DNA of 64,000 bases from Acerihabitans arboris (GCF_010131535.1 NZ_WUBS01000016.1:1-64000); one strand, 5' to 3'. Positions 46,059 through 57,100 are shown, counted from the first letter of the stretch. Notes: generated from the sequence alone by a model not told the origin. Made by a program: numbers and translations.

Positions 46059-46563
46059 ACCGCCCCGCCCTCTGGCTTCGCTGCGGCCGGCATTATCCCC
46101 GCAGTGCGCGCGGCGAATGCCGATAAGGGCATAGCCGACGGTAAGGCGGGACGGCATCCGGCCCAGCGGATTTAGCGCAACGGCTAAAATACATCCTTTC
46201 CATTGCCCCTGATGGCAAAATTCGCGGGCAATTCCCACTTATTTTTTATTTTTTTGCGGATTGGCGCCGTCAGGCGAATTTTATGATTCATTTTCAGCAG
46301 CATAAACCGCGACGCTGCTTTTTTTGATTAAAACTCACGCTGTACAACTCTTCGACCAGGGGTCGATTTTATTGCGTTAGGTCAAGTTTAGTTACATTTA
46401 AGTAGCTCATAATCTATATCTAGTAGCATTATCCATTATAACAAACTAGATATAGTGTTTACCTTCCCTACCGATAGTTATCGCACCCGGCGCAACCAGC
46501 AGGGAAAACCGTCGGCGAAAGGGGTAGCACCTAACCCGCCATCAGGCGTAAAGGAGTCGCATC
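46059..46563. other. treC-nrdD gap with NrdR boxes
   Basis: No gene is visible. The right part (46360-46480) is AT-rich and holds the nrdD promoter region with two NrdR boxes. No treC terminator with a T-run was identified with confidence. Confidence 0.5.
46411..46458 (+). promoter_or_regulatory. Pair of NrdR boxes upstream of nrdD
   Basis: AATCTATATCTAGTAG (46411-46426) and AAACTAGATATAGTGT (46443-46458) match the 16-bp NrdR consensus ACACTATATNTAGTGT in either orientation. Their starts are 32 bp apart, three helical turns, as usual for NrdR. dATP-dependent repression of nrdDG is expected. Confidence 0.8.
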
Positions 46564-48702
46564 GTGAAACCGGTAGTGATCAAACGAGACGGTTGTCAGG
46601 TCAATTTCGATGAGCAAAGGATTTACCAGGCCATAATGCACGCCGCGCAGGCCGCCGGTGTACAGGATAACGATTACTGTGCCACCGTCGCCGCCCTGGT
46701 GGGCCAGCAGATGAATTCCCGCTCCCATGTCGATATCCGCGATATCCAGGACGCCGTGGAAAACCAGCTGATGGCCGGTCCGCATAAGACATTGGCCCGT
46801 TTGTATATCGAATACCGTCACGATCGCGACGTCGCCCGCGAGCAGCGCGGACGCCTGAACCAGGAGATTCGCGGCCTGGTGGAGCAAAGCAATATGGCGT
46901 TGCTCAATGAAAACGCCAATAAGGACAGCAAGGTTATCCCCACCCAGCGCGATCTGCTGGCCGGCATCGTCGCCAAGCATTACGCGCGCCAGCATATCCT
47001 GCCGCGCGACGTGGTGCTGGCCCACGAACGGGGCGAAATCCATTATCATGACCTGGATTACGCGCCGTTTTTCCCGATGTTCAACTGTATGCTGATCGAT
47101 CTGGAAGGCATGCTGACCAAAGGCTTCAAAATGGGCAACGCGGAAATTGAGCCGCCCCGCTCCATCTCCACCGCCACCGCGGTGACCGCGCAGATTATCG
47201 CCCAGGTGGCCAGCCATATCTATGGCGGCACCACCATTAACCGCATTGACGAGATCCTGGCGCCTTATGTGGCCGCCAGCTACGATAAGCATCGCAACAC
47301 CGCCACGCAATGGAAGATTCCCGATGCCGAAGGCTATGCCTTGTCACGTACCGAAAAAGAGTGCTACGACGCTTTCCAGTCGCTGGAGTATGAGGTTAAC
47401 ACCCTGCATACCGCCAACGGCCAGACGCCGTTCGTGACCTTTGGTTTCGGCCTGGGCACCAGCCGCGAATCGCGCCTGATCCAACAGTCGATCCTGCGCA
47501 ACCGCATTGCCGGCCTGGGTAAAAACCGTAAAACCGCGGTCTTCCCGAAGCTGGTGTTTGCCATTCGCGACGGCCTGAATCACAAATTCAGCGATCCGAA
47601 CTATGATATCAAGCAGCTGGCGCTGGAATGCGCCAGCAAGCGCATGTACCCCGATATCCTCAATTACGATCAGGTGGTGAAGGTCACCGGCTCGTTCAAG
47701 ACCCCGATGGGCTGCCGCAGCTTCCTCGGCGTTTACGAGGAAAACGGTAAGCAGATCCACGACGGGCGTAACAACCTGGGCGTTATCAGCCTGAACCTGC
47801 CGCGCATCGCCCTGGAAGCCAAACGGGACGAAACCCGTTTCTGGCAACTGCTGGACGAACGCCTGGCGCTGGCGAAAAAAGCGCTGATGACCCGCATCGC
47901 CCGCCTGGACGGGGTAAAGGCGCGTGTGGCGCCGATTCTGTATATGGAAGGGGCCTGCGGCGTGCGGTTAAAAGCCGATGATAATGTGGCCGAGATTTTC
48001 AAAAACGGCCGGGCGTCCATTTCGCTGGGTTATATCGGCGTGCATGAAACCATTAACGCCCTGTTCGGCGGCCAGACCCATGTGTTTGACGATCGGGAGC
48101 TGCGCGCCAAGGCCGTGTCCATCGTGGCCTACCTGAAAGCGGCCACCGACCGCTGGAAAGAGGAGACCGGCTACGGATTCAGCCTGTACAGCACGCCGAG
48201 CGAAAACCTGTGCGACCGTTTTTGCCGTCTGGACACCGCCGAGTTCGGCATCGTCGAGGGCGTGACCGAAAAGGGCTACTATACCAACAGCTTCCACCTC
48301 GACGTGGAAAAGAAGGTGAATCCTTACGACAAGCTGGATTTCGAGGCGCCCTATCCGCCGGTCTCCAACGGCGGGTTCATCTGCTACGGCGAATATCCGA
48401 ACCTGCAGCACAACCTGAAAGCGCTGGAAGATGTTTGGGATTACAGCTATACCCGCGTCCCCTACTACGGCACCAACACGCCGATTGACGAATGCTACGA
48501 GTGCGGTTTCACCGGTGAGTTTTCCTGTACCAGCAAGGGTTTTACCTGCCCGAAATGCGGCAACCACAATCCGGCCAAAGTATCGGTAACCCGCCGGGTG
48601 TGTGGTTATCTCGGCAGTCCGGACGCGCGGCCGTTCAACGCCGGCAAGCAGGAAGAGGTGAGACGGCGGGTAAAACACCTGCCCGACGGTCAGCTTGGAT
48701 AA
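46564..48702 (+). CDS. nrdD: Anaerobic ribonucleoside-triphosphate reductase
   Basis: The class III, glycyl-radical ribonucleotide reductase that makes dNTPs without oxygen. It has 712 residues, as in E. coli. An N-terminal ATP-cone (KPVVIKRDGCQVNFDEQRI) is followed by the barrel. A C-terminal zinc site has four cysteines (CYECGF, CPKCGN), and the radical site RVCGYLG places the glycyl radical at Gly681. It forms an operon with nrdG (6-bp gap) under two NrdR boxes. Confidence 0.98.
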   Translation: MKPVVIKRDGCQVNFDEQRIYQAIMHAAQAAGVQDNDYCATVAALVGQQMNSRSHVDIRDIQDAVENQLMAGPHKTLARLYIEYRHDRDVAREQRGRLNQEIRGLVEQSNMALLNENANKDSKVIPTQRDLLAGIVAKHYARQHILPRDVVLAHERGEIHYHDLDYAPFFPMFNCMLIDLEGMLTKGFKMGNAEIEPPRSISTATAVTAQIIAQVASHIYGGTTINRIDEILAPYVAASYDKHRNTATQWKIPDAEGYALSRTEKECYDAFQSLEYEVNTLHTANGQTPFVTFGFGLGTSRESRLIQQSILRNRIAGLGKNRKTAVFPKLVFAIRDGLNHKFSDPNYDIKQLALECASKRMYPDILNYDQVVKVTGSFKTPMGCRSFLGVYEENGKQIHDGRNNLGVISLNLPRIALEAKRDETRFWQLLDERLALAKKALMTRIARLDGVKARVAPILYMEGACGVRLKADDNVAEIFKNGRASISLGYIGVHETINALFGGQTHVFDDRELRAKAVSIVAYLKAATDRWKEETGYGFSLYSTPSENLCDRFCRLDTAEFGIVEGVTEKGYYTNSFHLDVEKKVNPYDKLDFEAPYPPVSNGGFICYGEYPNLQHNLKALEDVWDYSYTRVPYYGTNTPIDECYECGFTGEFSCTSKGFTCPKCGNHNPAKVSVTRRVCGYLGSPDARPFNAGKQEEVRRRVKHLPDGQLG

Positions 48703-48708
48703 CCAAGG

Positions 48709-49173
48709 ATGAACTATCATCAGTATTATCCGGTGGATGTAATTAACGGCCCCGGCACCCGCTGCACCCTGTTCGTGGCCGGCTGCGTACATGAATGTCC
48801 GGGCTGTTATAACAAAAGCACCTGGCGGCTGAACTCCGGCATGCCGTTTACGCCGGCCGTGGAAGATCGGATTATCGCCGATTTGCGGGACATCCGGATC
48901 CACCGCCAGGGGCTGACGCTCTCCGGGGGCGATCCGCTGCATCCGCAGAATCTTCCCGCCGTGCTGCATTTGGTGCGGCGCGTGCGCGAGGAGTGTCCGG
49001 GCAAGGATATCTGGGTCTGGACCGGTTATACCCTGGCGGAATTAAACGACGCCCAGCGGCAGCTCACCGCCTTGATCAACGTGCTGATCGACGGCAAATT
49101 TATCCAGGAACTGCGCGACCCGGCGCTGATCTGGCGCGGCAGCAGTAATCAGGTGGTGCATCATCTGCGTTAA
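48709..49173 (+). CDS. nrdG: Anaerobic ribonucleotide reductase activase
   Basis: A radical SAM enzyme that installs the glycyl radical on NrdD. It has 154 residues. The CxxxCxxC cluster motif is C26-VHE-C30-PG-C33. GGDPLHPQN follows near 67-75 for SAM binding. It directly follows nrdD. It looks intact. Confidence 0.97.
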   Translation: MNYHQYYPVDVINGPGTRCTLFVAGCVHECPGCYNKSTWRLNSGMPFTPAVEDRIIADLRDIRIHRQGLTLSGGDPLHPQNLPAVLHLVRRVREECPGKDIWVWTGYTLAELNDAQRQLTALINVLIDGKFIQELRDPALIWRGSSNQVVHHLR

Positions 49174-49478
49174 GATTTGGAATCACCCGCAATGAGGTAA
49201 ATGCAACGCTGCCGGATTACCTGCGCGGCGTTGCCAAAAACCTTCCATCTTTATCATCCAATCCAGCATTTCCCCCTTTGCCCGCTGCGGTTTATGTTAA
49301 AACGGCCCGGTAACCATTCATAACCGCCAATATGGCTGCTTCTCGCCCGCGGCGAACGAGGGTTTACAGCGGCTATGTCTAAACGTATCCGGCAAGGTAT
49401 TAACGCATAAACATCAACGCATAAAGAAGCACATCGCTTTTTATATCAGTTATGTAGTAATCAGGGAGGAATAACAAC
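49174..49478. other. Gap between nrdG and the toxin-antitoxin remnant
   Basis: No gene is visible in 305 bp. GGGAGGA just before 49479 is the ribosome binding site of the truncated toxin frame. Confidence 0.4.
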
Positions 49479-49732
49479 ATGGATTCCAGATTCCCGAAGC
49501 GGCCGGCTGGTTTTCATGGCGCGGGTGTGCTCGACATCGTCGAAAACCATAACGGCGATACCTATCGCGCCGTTTATACCCTGAGGTTTCTCCATGCAGT
49601 CTTTGTCCTGCATTGTTTTCAAAAAAATCCAATACAGGCATAGCGACACCCAAGCATGATATCGAGTTAATACCATGCCGCCTCGATAAGGCCAGGAAAA
49701 TTTATGGGGAGATGAAAAATGGCGAACTATAA
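49479..49732 (+). pseudogene. HigB/RelE-type toxin (Gp49-like), frameshifted at an A7 run
   Basis: From ATG 49479, behind GGGAGGA, the frame gives GFHGAGVLDIVENHNGDTYR, then AVYTLRF and VLHCFQKN, and stops at TAG 49638. Shifting by -1 at the A7 run (49621-49627) restores KKSNTGIATPKHDIELI and a tail to the TAA at 49730, overlapping the antitoxin start by 14 bp. This is the phage Gp49/HigB pattern (typical 'FQKKSKRGIATP'). The first 35-40 residues of full-length relatives are also missing. One lost A explains the break, unless slippage on the A-run restores the product. Confidence 0.75.
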
Positions 49733-50048
49733 CCAACAGGATCTTGTGCTCGGTTCGGGCAATGCCTTTGCCGATCTGGATTTGCCCGATGCGGACAACA
49801 TGAAGCTGAAAGCGGATATCGCCCTGCAGATCATCACCGCGATCCAGGCGCTGGGGTTGAACCAGGCCGACGCCGGCAAACGCATGAACCTGCCCCAGGC
49901 CCGGGTTTCAGCACTCTATAACGGCAAATTCTTCAATATGTCGGAACAAAAGCTGATGGATTGCCTGAACCGCTTGGGATTTGATATCGAAATCACGGCA
50001 AAACCCAACCATGGATGCACCGGCCACAGGACTTTTTCCGTCGTTTAA
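49719..50048 (+). CDS. HigA/XRE-type antitoxin
   Basis: A 109-residue protein with the HTH_37/XRE antitoxin form. An acidic start with GSGNAFADLDLPDA is followed by a helix-turn-helix, LNQADAGKRMNLPQARVSALYNGKF (about 47-71), and a short tail MDCLNRLGFDIEI. It is the antitoxin of the truncated toxin just upstream, with overlapping ends. It may survive as a simple repressor. Confidence 0.88.
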   Translation: MANYNQQDLVLGSGNAFADLDLPDADNMKLKADIALQIITAIQALGLNQADAGKRMNLPQARVSALYNGKFFNMSEQKLMDCLNRLGFDIEITAKPNHGCTGHRTFSVV

Positions 50049-50321
50049 ACAAGCCGGCACAGCATCCAGGCTACCGGTCATCCTGTCGTTAACCGGCTAT
50101 AGCGCAGGGATTGCCGCCCTAAAGAACGCATCGCGGTCTCGCCCCAGGATTTGTCAGTTAATGCAAATTACCCTTGTCCTTTTTTGTTTATCCAGCGAAA
50201 GTTGATGCGCATCAATAAGCTGTCCGGGTTTTTCGCGTTCACTTAAGCCGACCGGTGCCCTAACGCACCGGGATTGCAAAACAAGGGAATTATCGTGTCC
50301 TCCGCTTCAGTAACAGAATTC

Positions 50322-50717
50322 ATGGTCAAGCTACGCTGCCGCAGGCGGCGGGTATTTGCCTTGATTCTGCTGGCCTTTTGGCTGTTGCTGAACGCCCAGC
50401 TGGCGCTTGCCAGCCACCAGTGCTCGATGCCGATCACCGCGCTGCCGGCGGCGCTTGAGCATAACGAACAAATGCTGCACGAGAATATGCCGTCGCAGCA
50501 GCATGCCGCCGCGCCCGGTTTATTATGCGATAAGCACTGCGTGCCGGATTCCGCGCAAAAAGATGCCCAACACGCGCCCTTCGCTGTCCTGCCCAGCCAA
50601 ACCGATCTCCAGGTGGCCGAGTGGCGCGACGCGCCGCGCCTGTTGGATGTCGCCTGGCTTACCCCGCCCATTGTAGGGCCGCCGGCGGAAATTCAATTCT
50701 GCCGGTACCGGTTATAG
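50322..50717 (+). CDS. Exported Cys/His/Met-rich protein at the head of the copper operon (DUF2946-like)
   Basis: A protein of 131 residues from ATG 50322. An arginine-rich start (MVKLRCRRRRVF) is followed by a hydrophobic segment ALILLAFWLLLNAQLALA, a signal peptide or anchor. The mature part is rich in His, Met and Cys (SHQCSM, QMLHENMPSQQH, LLCDKHC), as in DUF2946-type proteins near copper genes. Metal binding is likely and its role unknown. The frame begins 16 codons earlier, but the residues before Met are unlike a signal peptide. It is 76 bp before the CusF-like gene. Confidence 0.6.
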   Translation: MVKLRCRRRRVFALILLAFWLLLNAQLALASHQCSMPITALPAALEHNEQMLHENMPSQQHAAAPGLLCDKHCVPDSAQKDAQHAPFAVLPSQTDLQVAEWRDAPRLLDVAWLTPPIVGPPAEIQFCRYRL

Positions 50718-50793
50718 ATCCTGACATAACGCCAATGGTTGCCGTCGCCCGATAGCGACGGTAGTGGATGACTTATGTTCAGGAATCAATTCA

Positions 50794-51165
50794 ATGCGTA
50801 CTTTATTTATTATTTTTCTCTCCGCCGTCTCTGTATTCACAATTCCCGCGCTGGCCGACGGTATGGCCGGCATGGGCGATATGGCCAATATGCATCCAGA
50901 TCACGGCATGATGGCCGCGTCGGATGTTAACGCCACCCCCGCAGACTACCGCTCGCACGGCATTATCAAACGTTGGGATAACCAGCATGTGGCGATCGCC
51001 CATCAGGCCATCCCGGCGCTGAACTGGCCGCCGATGACCATGACCTTCAGCGTGCCGGCCAACCTGGCCGACCGGAGGCTGGCCGCCGGAACGCCGGTGG
51101 ATTTCAGCTTCCGCCAGGATGCGCAGGGCTACGCGCTCACCGCCATTCATCCCGTCCAGCCGTAA
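50794..51165 (+). CDS. cusF: Periplasmic copper/silver chaperone, CusF-like
   Basis: A metallochaperone that passes Cu(I)/Ag(I) to the CusCBA pump. From ATG 50794 it has 123 residues, with signal peptide MRTLFIIFLSAVSVFTIPALA. A Met/His-rich linker (MAGMGDMANMHPDHGMM) precedes the OB-fold domain. The copper site is seen in [18 protein letters not shown]: the Trp that covers the metal, then M-x-M, with the His further upstream. It precedes the outer-membrane gene by 12 bp. Confidence 0.9.
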   Translation: MRTLFIIFLSAVSVFTIPALADGMAGMGDMANMHPDHGMMAASDVNATPADYRSHGIIKRWDNQHVAIAHQAIPALNWPPMTMTFSVPANLADRRLAAGTPVDFSFRQDAQGYALTAIHPVQP

Positions 51166-51177
51166 GCGAGGATCCTT

Positions 51178-52428
51178 ATGTTGCGACCCTGCTCCCCCCG
51201 GACGTGGCTGGTCCTTATGCTGTTCGTTTCCGCCGCGGCTCCCGCGGCGCAGATGAGCCTGGATGAGGCGTTGGCCCAAGCCGAACGTTATTCAGCGGAT
51301 CTTTCCGCCAACCTCCATCAACGACAGGCGCTGGAAAACGAGGCCGACGCCGCCACGCAATTACCCGATCCCAAGCTGAAATTCGGCATCGATAACCTGC
51401 CGGTGGGCGGCGGCAACGCGCGCCGCTTTACCCGCGAAGATATGACCATGCAACGCATCGGCGTCATGCAGGATTACGTCAGCAGCACCAAGCGGGAACG
51501 CAAAGCCGACGCGTTCCGCGCCGAAGCGGCCGCCACCGCGGCCGGTTATCAAAACCTGCGCGCGCAGCTGCAGCGCGATACCGCCCAGGCCTGGCTGGAT
51601 CTGGCCCTGGCGCGGCAGGGCGTCGAGGCGGCGACCAACCTGCTGGCGGAAAGCGAGCGGCAGATTGCGGTGCAGCGGGCGGCGGTAGCGGGCGGCGGCA
51701 GCGCTGGCGCGGTGCTGGACGGCCGCCTGGTGGTGATCGAGATGCGTGATGCGCTCACCGACGCGCAGCGGGATGTGGCGATGGCGCAGGCGCGCCTGAC
51801 GCAGTTGACCGGCATCGACCGGATCCGGACCGCAGGTCCCCTGCCGCGCTTCGATCGCCTGCCGGCCGACCCGGCGGTGCTGGCCCAAGGAGTAAATCAA
51901 CATCCCGAAGTGCTGCAGGCACGGCGCGAGTCCGAAGTCTCGCAGGCCCGTTCGGCGCAGTCGGCGGTGGCGGCCATTCCGGATGTCGGCGTGGAAGTCT
52001 ATTACGGCAAGCGCGACAGCGGACGCGAGGATATGGCCGGCATCATGTTTACCGTCGATCTGCCGCTGTTCCAGTCCCAACGCCAGGATAAAGATCATGC
52101 CGCAGACCAGTCGCGCACCTTCGAGGCCAACGACCGCCTGGCGCAGACCCTGCGGGATCATACCGCGCAGCTGGATATCCTGGTTGCCCAATACCAGGCG
52201 GCCCAGGCCCGCTGGCTGCGGCAACGGGACGAGGCGCTGCCGCTGCAAAAACAACGGCTGCAGCTGGCGCTGGCGCAGTACCGCTCCGGCGGCGCCACGC
52301 TCGCCGACCTGCTGGGCGCCCGCCGCTCGCTGCTGGCAAGCGAACAAACTGAAAACCGCGCCGCTCGGGAGCTGGCGCAAAGCTGGGCCGCCATTCGTTA
52401 TCTTATCCCGCAGGAGAACAGGTCATGA
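51178..52428 (+). CDS. cusC: Outer-membrane channel of the copper efflux system, CusC/CzcC-like
   Basis: A TolC-family outer-membrane factor, 416 residues. The signal peptide ends around AAPAAQ, with no lipobox cysteine. Two OEP repeats of alternating helical barrel and strands follow (from MSLDEALAQAERYSADL, and again from DPAVLAQGVNQHPEVLQARR). It is nearer in length to CzcC/CusC of metal RND systems than to TolC. Its stop overlaps the next gene by 4 bp (ATGA). Confidence 0.88.
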   Translation: MLRPCSPRTWLVLMLFVSAAAPAAQMSLDEALAQAERYSADLSANLHQRQALENEADAATQLPDPKLKFGIDNLPVGGGNARRFTREDMTMQRIGVMQDYVSSTKRERKADAFRAEAAATAAGYQNLRAQLQRDTAQAWLDLALARQGVEAATNLLAESERQIAVQRAAVAGGGSAGAVLDGRLVVIEMRDALTDAQRDVAMAQARLTQLTGIDRIRTAGPLPRFDRLPADPAVLAQGVNQHPEVLQARRESEVSQARSAQSAVAAIPDVGVEVYYGKRDSGREDMAGIMFTVDLPLFQSQRQDKDHAADQSRTFEANDRLAQTLRDHTAQLDILVAQYQAAQARWLRQRDEALPLQKQRLQLALAQYRSGGATLADLLGARRSLLASEQTENRAARELAQSWAAIRYLIPQENRS

Positions 52429-54134
52429 ACCGTATTACCACCGGCCGTATTATTGCCGCCGCGCTGGCCCTGGCCGCGTTATGCGCCGCGTTTGCCGCCG
52501 GCTATTTCCTGCGCCAGCCACCGGGGGCGGCCATGACGCCGGCAGAGGCCAACCCGCACCCGGCGGCAGAGGGCGGTCGCCGGGTGCTCTATTGGTATGA
52601 CCCGATGTCGCCGGCACAACGTTTTGATAAACCGGGCAAGTCGCCCTTTATGGACATGCCGCTGACGCCGCGTTATGCCGACGAGGCGCAGCAGGACGGC
52701 GGCGTGACCGTCAGTTCCCGCCAGCAGCAGAACCTGGGCGTGCGTTTGGGCACGGTGGAGCAGCGGGTGGTGCAGCCGCGTTTCGCGGCGTTCGGCACCG
52801 TCAGCATCGACGACCGGGGAATAAAGGCGATCCCGGCCCGCGCCAACGGGCTGGTGGAAAAACTCTATGTGCGCGCCGAACAGCAGCAGGTGAAGAAGAA
52901 CCAGCCGCTGGCACGGTTATGGATCCCGGAATGGAGCGCCGCCCAGCAGGAGTATCTGGCGGTGCGCCATTTGGGCGATGCGTCGCTCACCGCGGCGGCG
53001 CGGCAACGGCTGCAGTTGCTGTTTATGCCGGAAGAGATTGTCCGCGCGATCGAAAAAACCGGCCAGCCGCAGACCCGTATCGAGGTGCGGGCACCGGAAC
53101 AGGGTTTCATCAGCCGGCTGGAGGTGCGTGAAGGCAGCCAGGTGAGCACGTCGCAGGCAATGTTTGAGCTCAGTTCGCTCGATCCGGTATGGGTAGTGGC
53201 GGATTACCCTGAATCCCAGGCCGGCGCCGTCCAGCCGGGCAGCGATATCCTGGCCGCCACGCCACGCTGGCCGGGGGAATCCTTCCATGGGCGGATTGCG
53301 GAAATACTGCCGGTGGTGGATAACGCCACCCGCACTTACCGGGCGCGCATTGCGCTTGAAAACCATGACGGCAGGCTGCAGCCCGGCATGTACCTTAACG
53401 TGCGCCTGGCGCAGGCGGCACGGGGCGAAACCGTGCTGGCCATGCCGCAGGACGCGCTGATCCAGACCGGCAGCAGCAATACCGTGCTTCTGGCCAAGGG
53501 CGACGGGCACTTCACCCCGGTGAGCGTTATCGCCGGCCGGGAGTTCGGCGATTGGGTCGAAGTGCGCAAAGGGCTTTCCGCCGGCGATCGCGTTGTCACC
53601 TCGGGCCAGTTCCTGATTGATTCGGAAGCCAGCCTGCGCAGCGCTCTGCCGCAGATGGCGGGCGACGGCGCGGACGCATCATCACCGGCAACGGCTGAAG
53701 CAAATCCACCCGCCGCCGCCGACGCAGCGATGGAAGGAATGGCTCACTCCGATCCGGCCGCAGCCGCGAATCAGCCCGCCACAGCCGCAAACCCGGCCAT
53801 GGACGGAATGGATCATTCATCCCCGGCCGGCGCGGCGAATCCGCCGGCCGCCGCCGATGGGACGGCCAAGAACGGTACGGCACGATCCCGGCCCGCAGCC
53901 ACGCCGGAATACGCCACCGAAGGGGTTATCGACGCGGTGAACGGCGAAATGGCGACAATGTCGCACCACGCCGTGCCCGGCCTGAACTGGCCGCCGATGA
54001 CCATGGATTTTATCCTGCCCGCGGGCGGGTTGCCCAAGGGAATAACCGTCGGCGGCCGCGTTTTGTTCCACTTCCGGCTTGACGACAGCGGCGCGCGCAT
54101 CACCCAGATGATGCCGCTGGGGAGCGCCAAATGA
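52425..54134 (+). CDS. cusB: Membrane fusion protein CusB-like with a fused CusF-like domain
   Basis: The periplasmic adaptor that joins the RND pump to the outer channel, 569 residues. It has an N-terminal anchor and a heavy-metal-binding segment [10 protein letters not shown] (about 46-55) with [10 protein letters not shown]. The barrel-sandwich/hairpin/beta-barrel part covers about 80-405. A linker at about 415-500 repeats Ala/Pro-rich blocks with MEGMAHS and MDGMDHS. The C-terminal 70 residues are a CusF-like fold ([18 protein letters not shown]), so chaperone and adaptor are fused. The free CusF-like protein is also present. Coupled by ATGA to both neighbours. Confidence 0.9.
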   Translation: MNRITTGRIIAAALALAALCAAFAAGYFLRQPPGAAMTPAEANPHPAAEGGRRVLYWYDPMSPAQRFDKPGKSPFMDMPLTPRYADEAQQDGGVTVSSRQQQNLGVRLGTVEQRVVQPRFAAFGTVSIDDRGIKAIPARANGLVEKLYVRAEQQQVKKNQPLARLWIPEWSAAQQEYLAVRHLGDASLTAAARQRLQLLFMPEEIVRAIEKTGQPQTRIEVRAPEQGFISRLEVREGSQVSTSQAMFELSSLDPVWVVADYPESQAGAVQPGSDILAATPRWPGESFHGRIAEILPVVDNATRTYRARIALENHDGRLQPGMYLNVRLAQAARGETVLAMPQDALIQTGSSNTVLLAKGDGHFTPVSVIAGREFGDWVEVRKGLSAGDRVVTSGQFLIDSEASLRSALPQMAGDGADASSPATAEANPPAAADAAMEGMAHSDPAAAANQPATAANPAMDGMDHSSPAGAANPPAAADGTAKNGTARSRPAATPEYATEGVIDAVNGEMATMSHHAVPGLNWPPMTMDFILPAGGLPKGITVGGRVLFHFRLDDSGARITQMMPLGSAK

Positions 54135-57100
54135 TTGCCTTTATTATTCGCTGGTCGCTGCGCAACCGGCTGCTGGTGCTGCTGGCGGCGGGACTGCTCA
54201 CCGCCTGGGGCATCTGGTCCTTGCAACGTATGCCGGTGGATGCACTGCCGGACCTGTCCGACGTGCAGGTGATTATCCGCGTCACCTACCCCGGCAAGGC
54301 GCCGCAGGTGGTGGAGGATCAGGTCACCTATCCGCTGACCACCACCATGCTGTCGGTGCCGGGCGCCACCACCGTGCGTGGTTTCTCGATGTTTGGCGAC
54401 GCCTATGTCTATATCCTGTTCGCGGACGGCACCGATCCCTACTGGGCGCGTTCCCGGGTGCTGGAATACTTAAGCCAGGTGCAGTCCACGCTGCCGCCCG
54501 AGGCCAAGGCCAGCCTGGGACCGGACGCCACCGGGGTCGGCTGGGTATATGAATACGCGCTGGTGGATAAAACCGGCCGCCACAGTCTGGCCGATTTGCG
54601 CGCCATCCAGGATTGGATACTGAAATTCGAGCTGAAAACCGTACCGAACGTGTCGGAAGTGGCCAGCGTCGGCGGCATGGTGCGTCAATACCAAATCCTG
54701 CTGCAGCCGGATCGGCTGCGGGCGCTTAACGTTTCCCATCAGCAGGTTATCGACGCGGTAAGGCAGGCCAACCAGGAGGGCGGCGGATCGGTGCTGGAGA
54801 TGAGCGAGGCGGAATATATGGTGCGCGCCGCCGGTTACCTCAAAACCCCGGCGGATTTTGAGCATATCGTGATAGCGTCGCGCGGCGGCGTGCCGGTACT
54901 GCTGTCCGACGTGGCCGCCATCCGGCTCGGGCCGGAAATGCGGCGTGGCGTGGCGGAGCTGAACGGCGAAGGGGAAGTGGCCGGCGGCATCGTTATCATG
55001 CGCTACGGCAAAAATGCGCTGGAGACCATTAACGGCGTAAAACAAAAGCTTAACGAGGTTCGCCGCAGCCTGCCGCCGGGCGTGGAAATCGTGCCGGTCT
55101 ATGACCGTTCGAATCTTATCAAGCAGGCCATTGAAACCCTATCCCATAAACTGCTGGAAGAGTTTATCGTCGTGGCCCTGGTCTGCAGCCTGTTCCTGTT
55201 CCACTTCCGTTCGGCGCTGGTGGCGATTATTACCCTGCCGCTGGGCATCCTCGGCGCGTTTATCGTCATGCATTACCAGGGGGTCAACGCCAATATCATG
55301 TCGCTCGGCGGCATCGCCATCGCCATCGGCGCCATGGTGGACGCGGCGATTGTCATGATTGAAAACATGCATAAGGTGCTGGAAAAGTGGCGGCACGAGC
55401 ATCCCGGCCAGGCCCCGTCGGGCGAGGATTACTGGGAGATTTCGGCCCGCGCCTCCACCGAGGTGGGGCCGGCGCTGTTTTGCAGCCTGCTGATCATTAC
55501 CCTGTCCTTTATTCCAGTGTTCTCGCTGGAGGCGCAGGAGGGCAAGATGTTCGGCCCGCTGGCGTTTACCAAAACCTATGCCATGGCCATTTCCGCCGGC
55601 TTGGGCATCACCCTGGTGCCGGTACTGATGGGCTATTTTATCCGCGGGCGTATTCCGGATGAACATGCCAACCCGCTTAACCGGGGGCTGATCCGGATGT
55701 ATCAGCCGCTGCTGGACAAGGTGCTGGAATGGCCGAAAACCACGCTGGCCCTATCGCTGGCGCTGCTGGTGGTCACCCTGCTGCCGCTTAGCCGCCTGGG
55801 CACCGAGTTTATGCCGGCGCTGGATGAGGGGGATTTATTGTACATGCCCTCCACCCTGCCCGGTATTTCGGCCCGGGAAGCCGCCAGGTTGTTACAGCAA
55901 ACCGACCGGCTGATCAAAACCGTGCCCGAAGTGGCCACGGTATTCGGCAAGGCGGGGCGCGCCGAAACCGCCACCGATCCGGCGACGCTGGCCATGCTGG
56001 AAACCACCATTCATTTCAAGCCCAGGGATCAATGGCGGCCCGGCATGACCACCGATAAACTGGTGCAGGAGCTGGACCGGGCGGTGTCGCTGCCGGGGGT
56101 GGCCAATATCTGGGTACCGCCAATCCGCAACCGGCTGGATATGCTGGCCACCGGCATTAAAAGCCCGGTGGGGATCAAAGTGAACGGCAATAATATCGAG
56201 CAGGTCGAAGCGGCGGCCCAGCAGATCGAACGGGTGGTGAAAAACGTCCCCGGCGTCACCTCGGCGCTGGCGGAACGGCTGAACGGCGGGCGCTATATCG
56301 ATATCAATATCGATCGGGTGCGCGCCGCCCGCTACGGCGTGTCCGTAGGCGAGCTGCAGTCCATCGTGGCGTCGGTGGTCGGCGGCGATAATATCGGCGA
56401 AACCATCGAGGGCCGCGAACGTTTCCCCATTAACGTGCGCTATCCGCGCGAGCTGCGTGATTCGGTGCAGAAACTGCGCGACCTGCCGGTGGTCACCGCC
56501 GGGGGCGCGCAGGTCAGCCTGGCCGATCTGGCCGATATCCGGGTCAGCGACGGCCCGCCGATGCTGAAAAGCGAAAATGCCCGCCTGTCGGATTGGATCT
56601 ACGTGGATTTGCGCGGCCGCGATTTAAAATCCGCCGTGCAGGAGATGCAGCAGACGGTGGCGCGGCAGGTCAAGCTGCCGGAGGGAGTATCGTTAAGCTG
56701 GTCGGGACAGTTTGAATACCTGGAACGCGCCAGCGCCAAGCTGAAAATCGTGCTGCCTTTTACCCTGGCGATTATATTTATCCTGCTGTATGTCACCTTC
56801 GGCCGGGTCAGGGACGCGTTGCTGATTATGGGCACGCTGCCCTTTGCCCTGATTGGCGGCGTCTGGCTGCTGTACCTGCTGCATTATAATCTGTCGGTGG
56901 CGGCGGCGGTGGGCTTTATCGCCCTGGCTGGGGTGGCGGCGGAGTTCGGGGTGATTATGGTGCTGTACCTGAACCATGCCATGGAAAACCACCGCACCGG
57001 CGGCGAGCCGCTTAACGAGGCGCAACTGCTGGCGGCCATCCGCGAAGGGGCGGTGTTGCGTGTGCGGCCCAAGGTGATGACGGTGGCCACCATCATGGCC

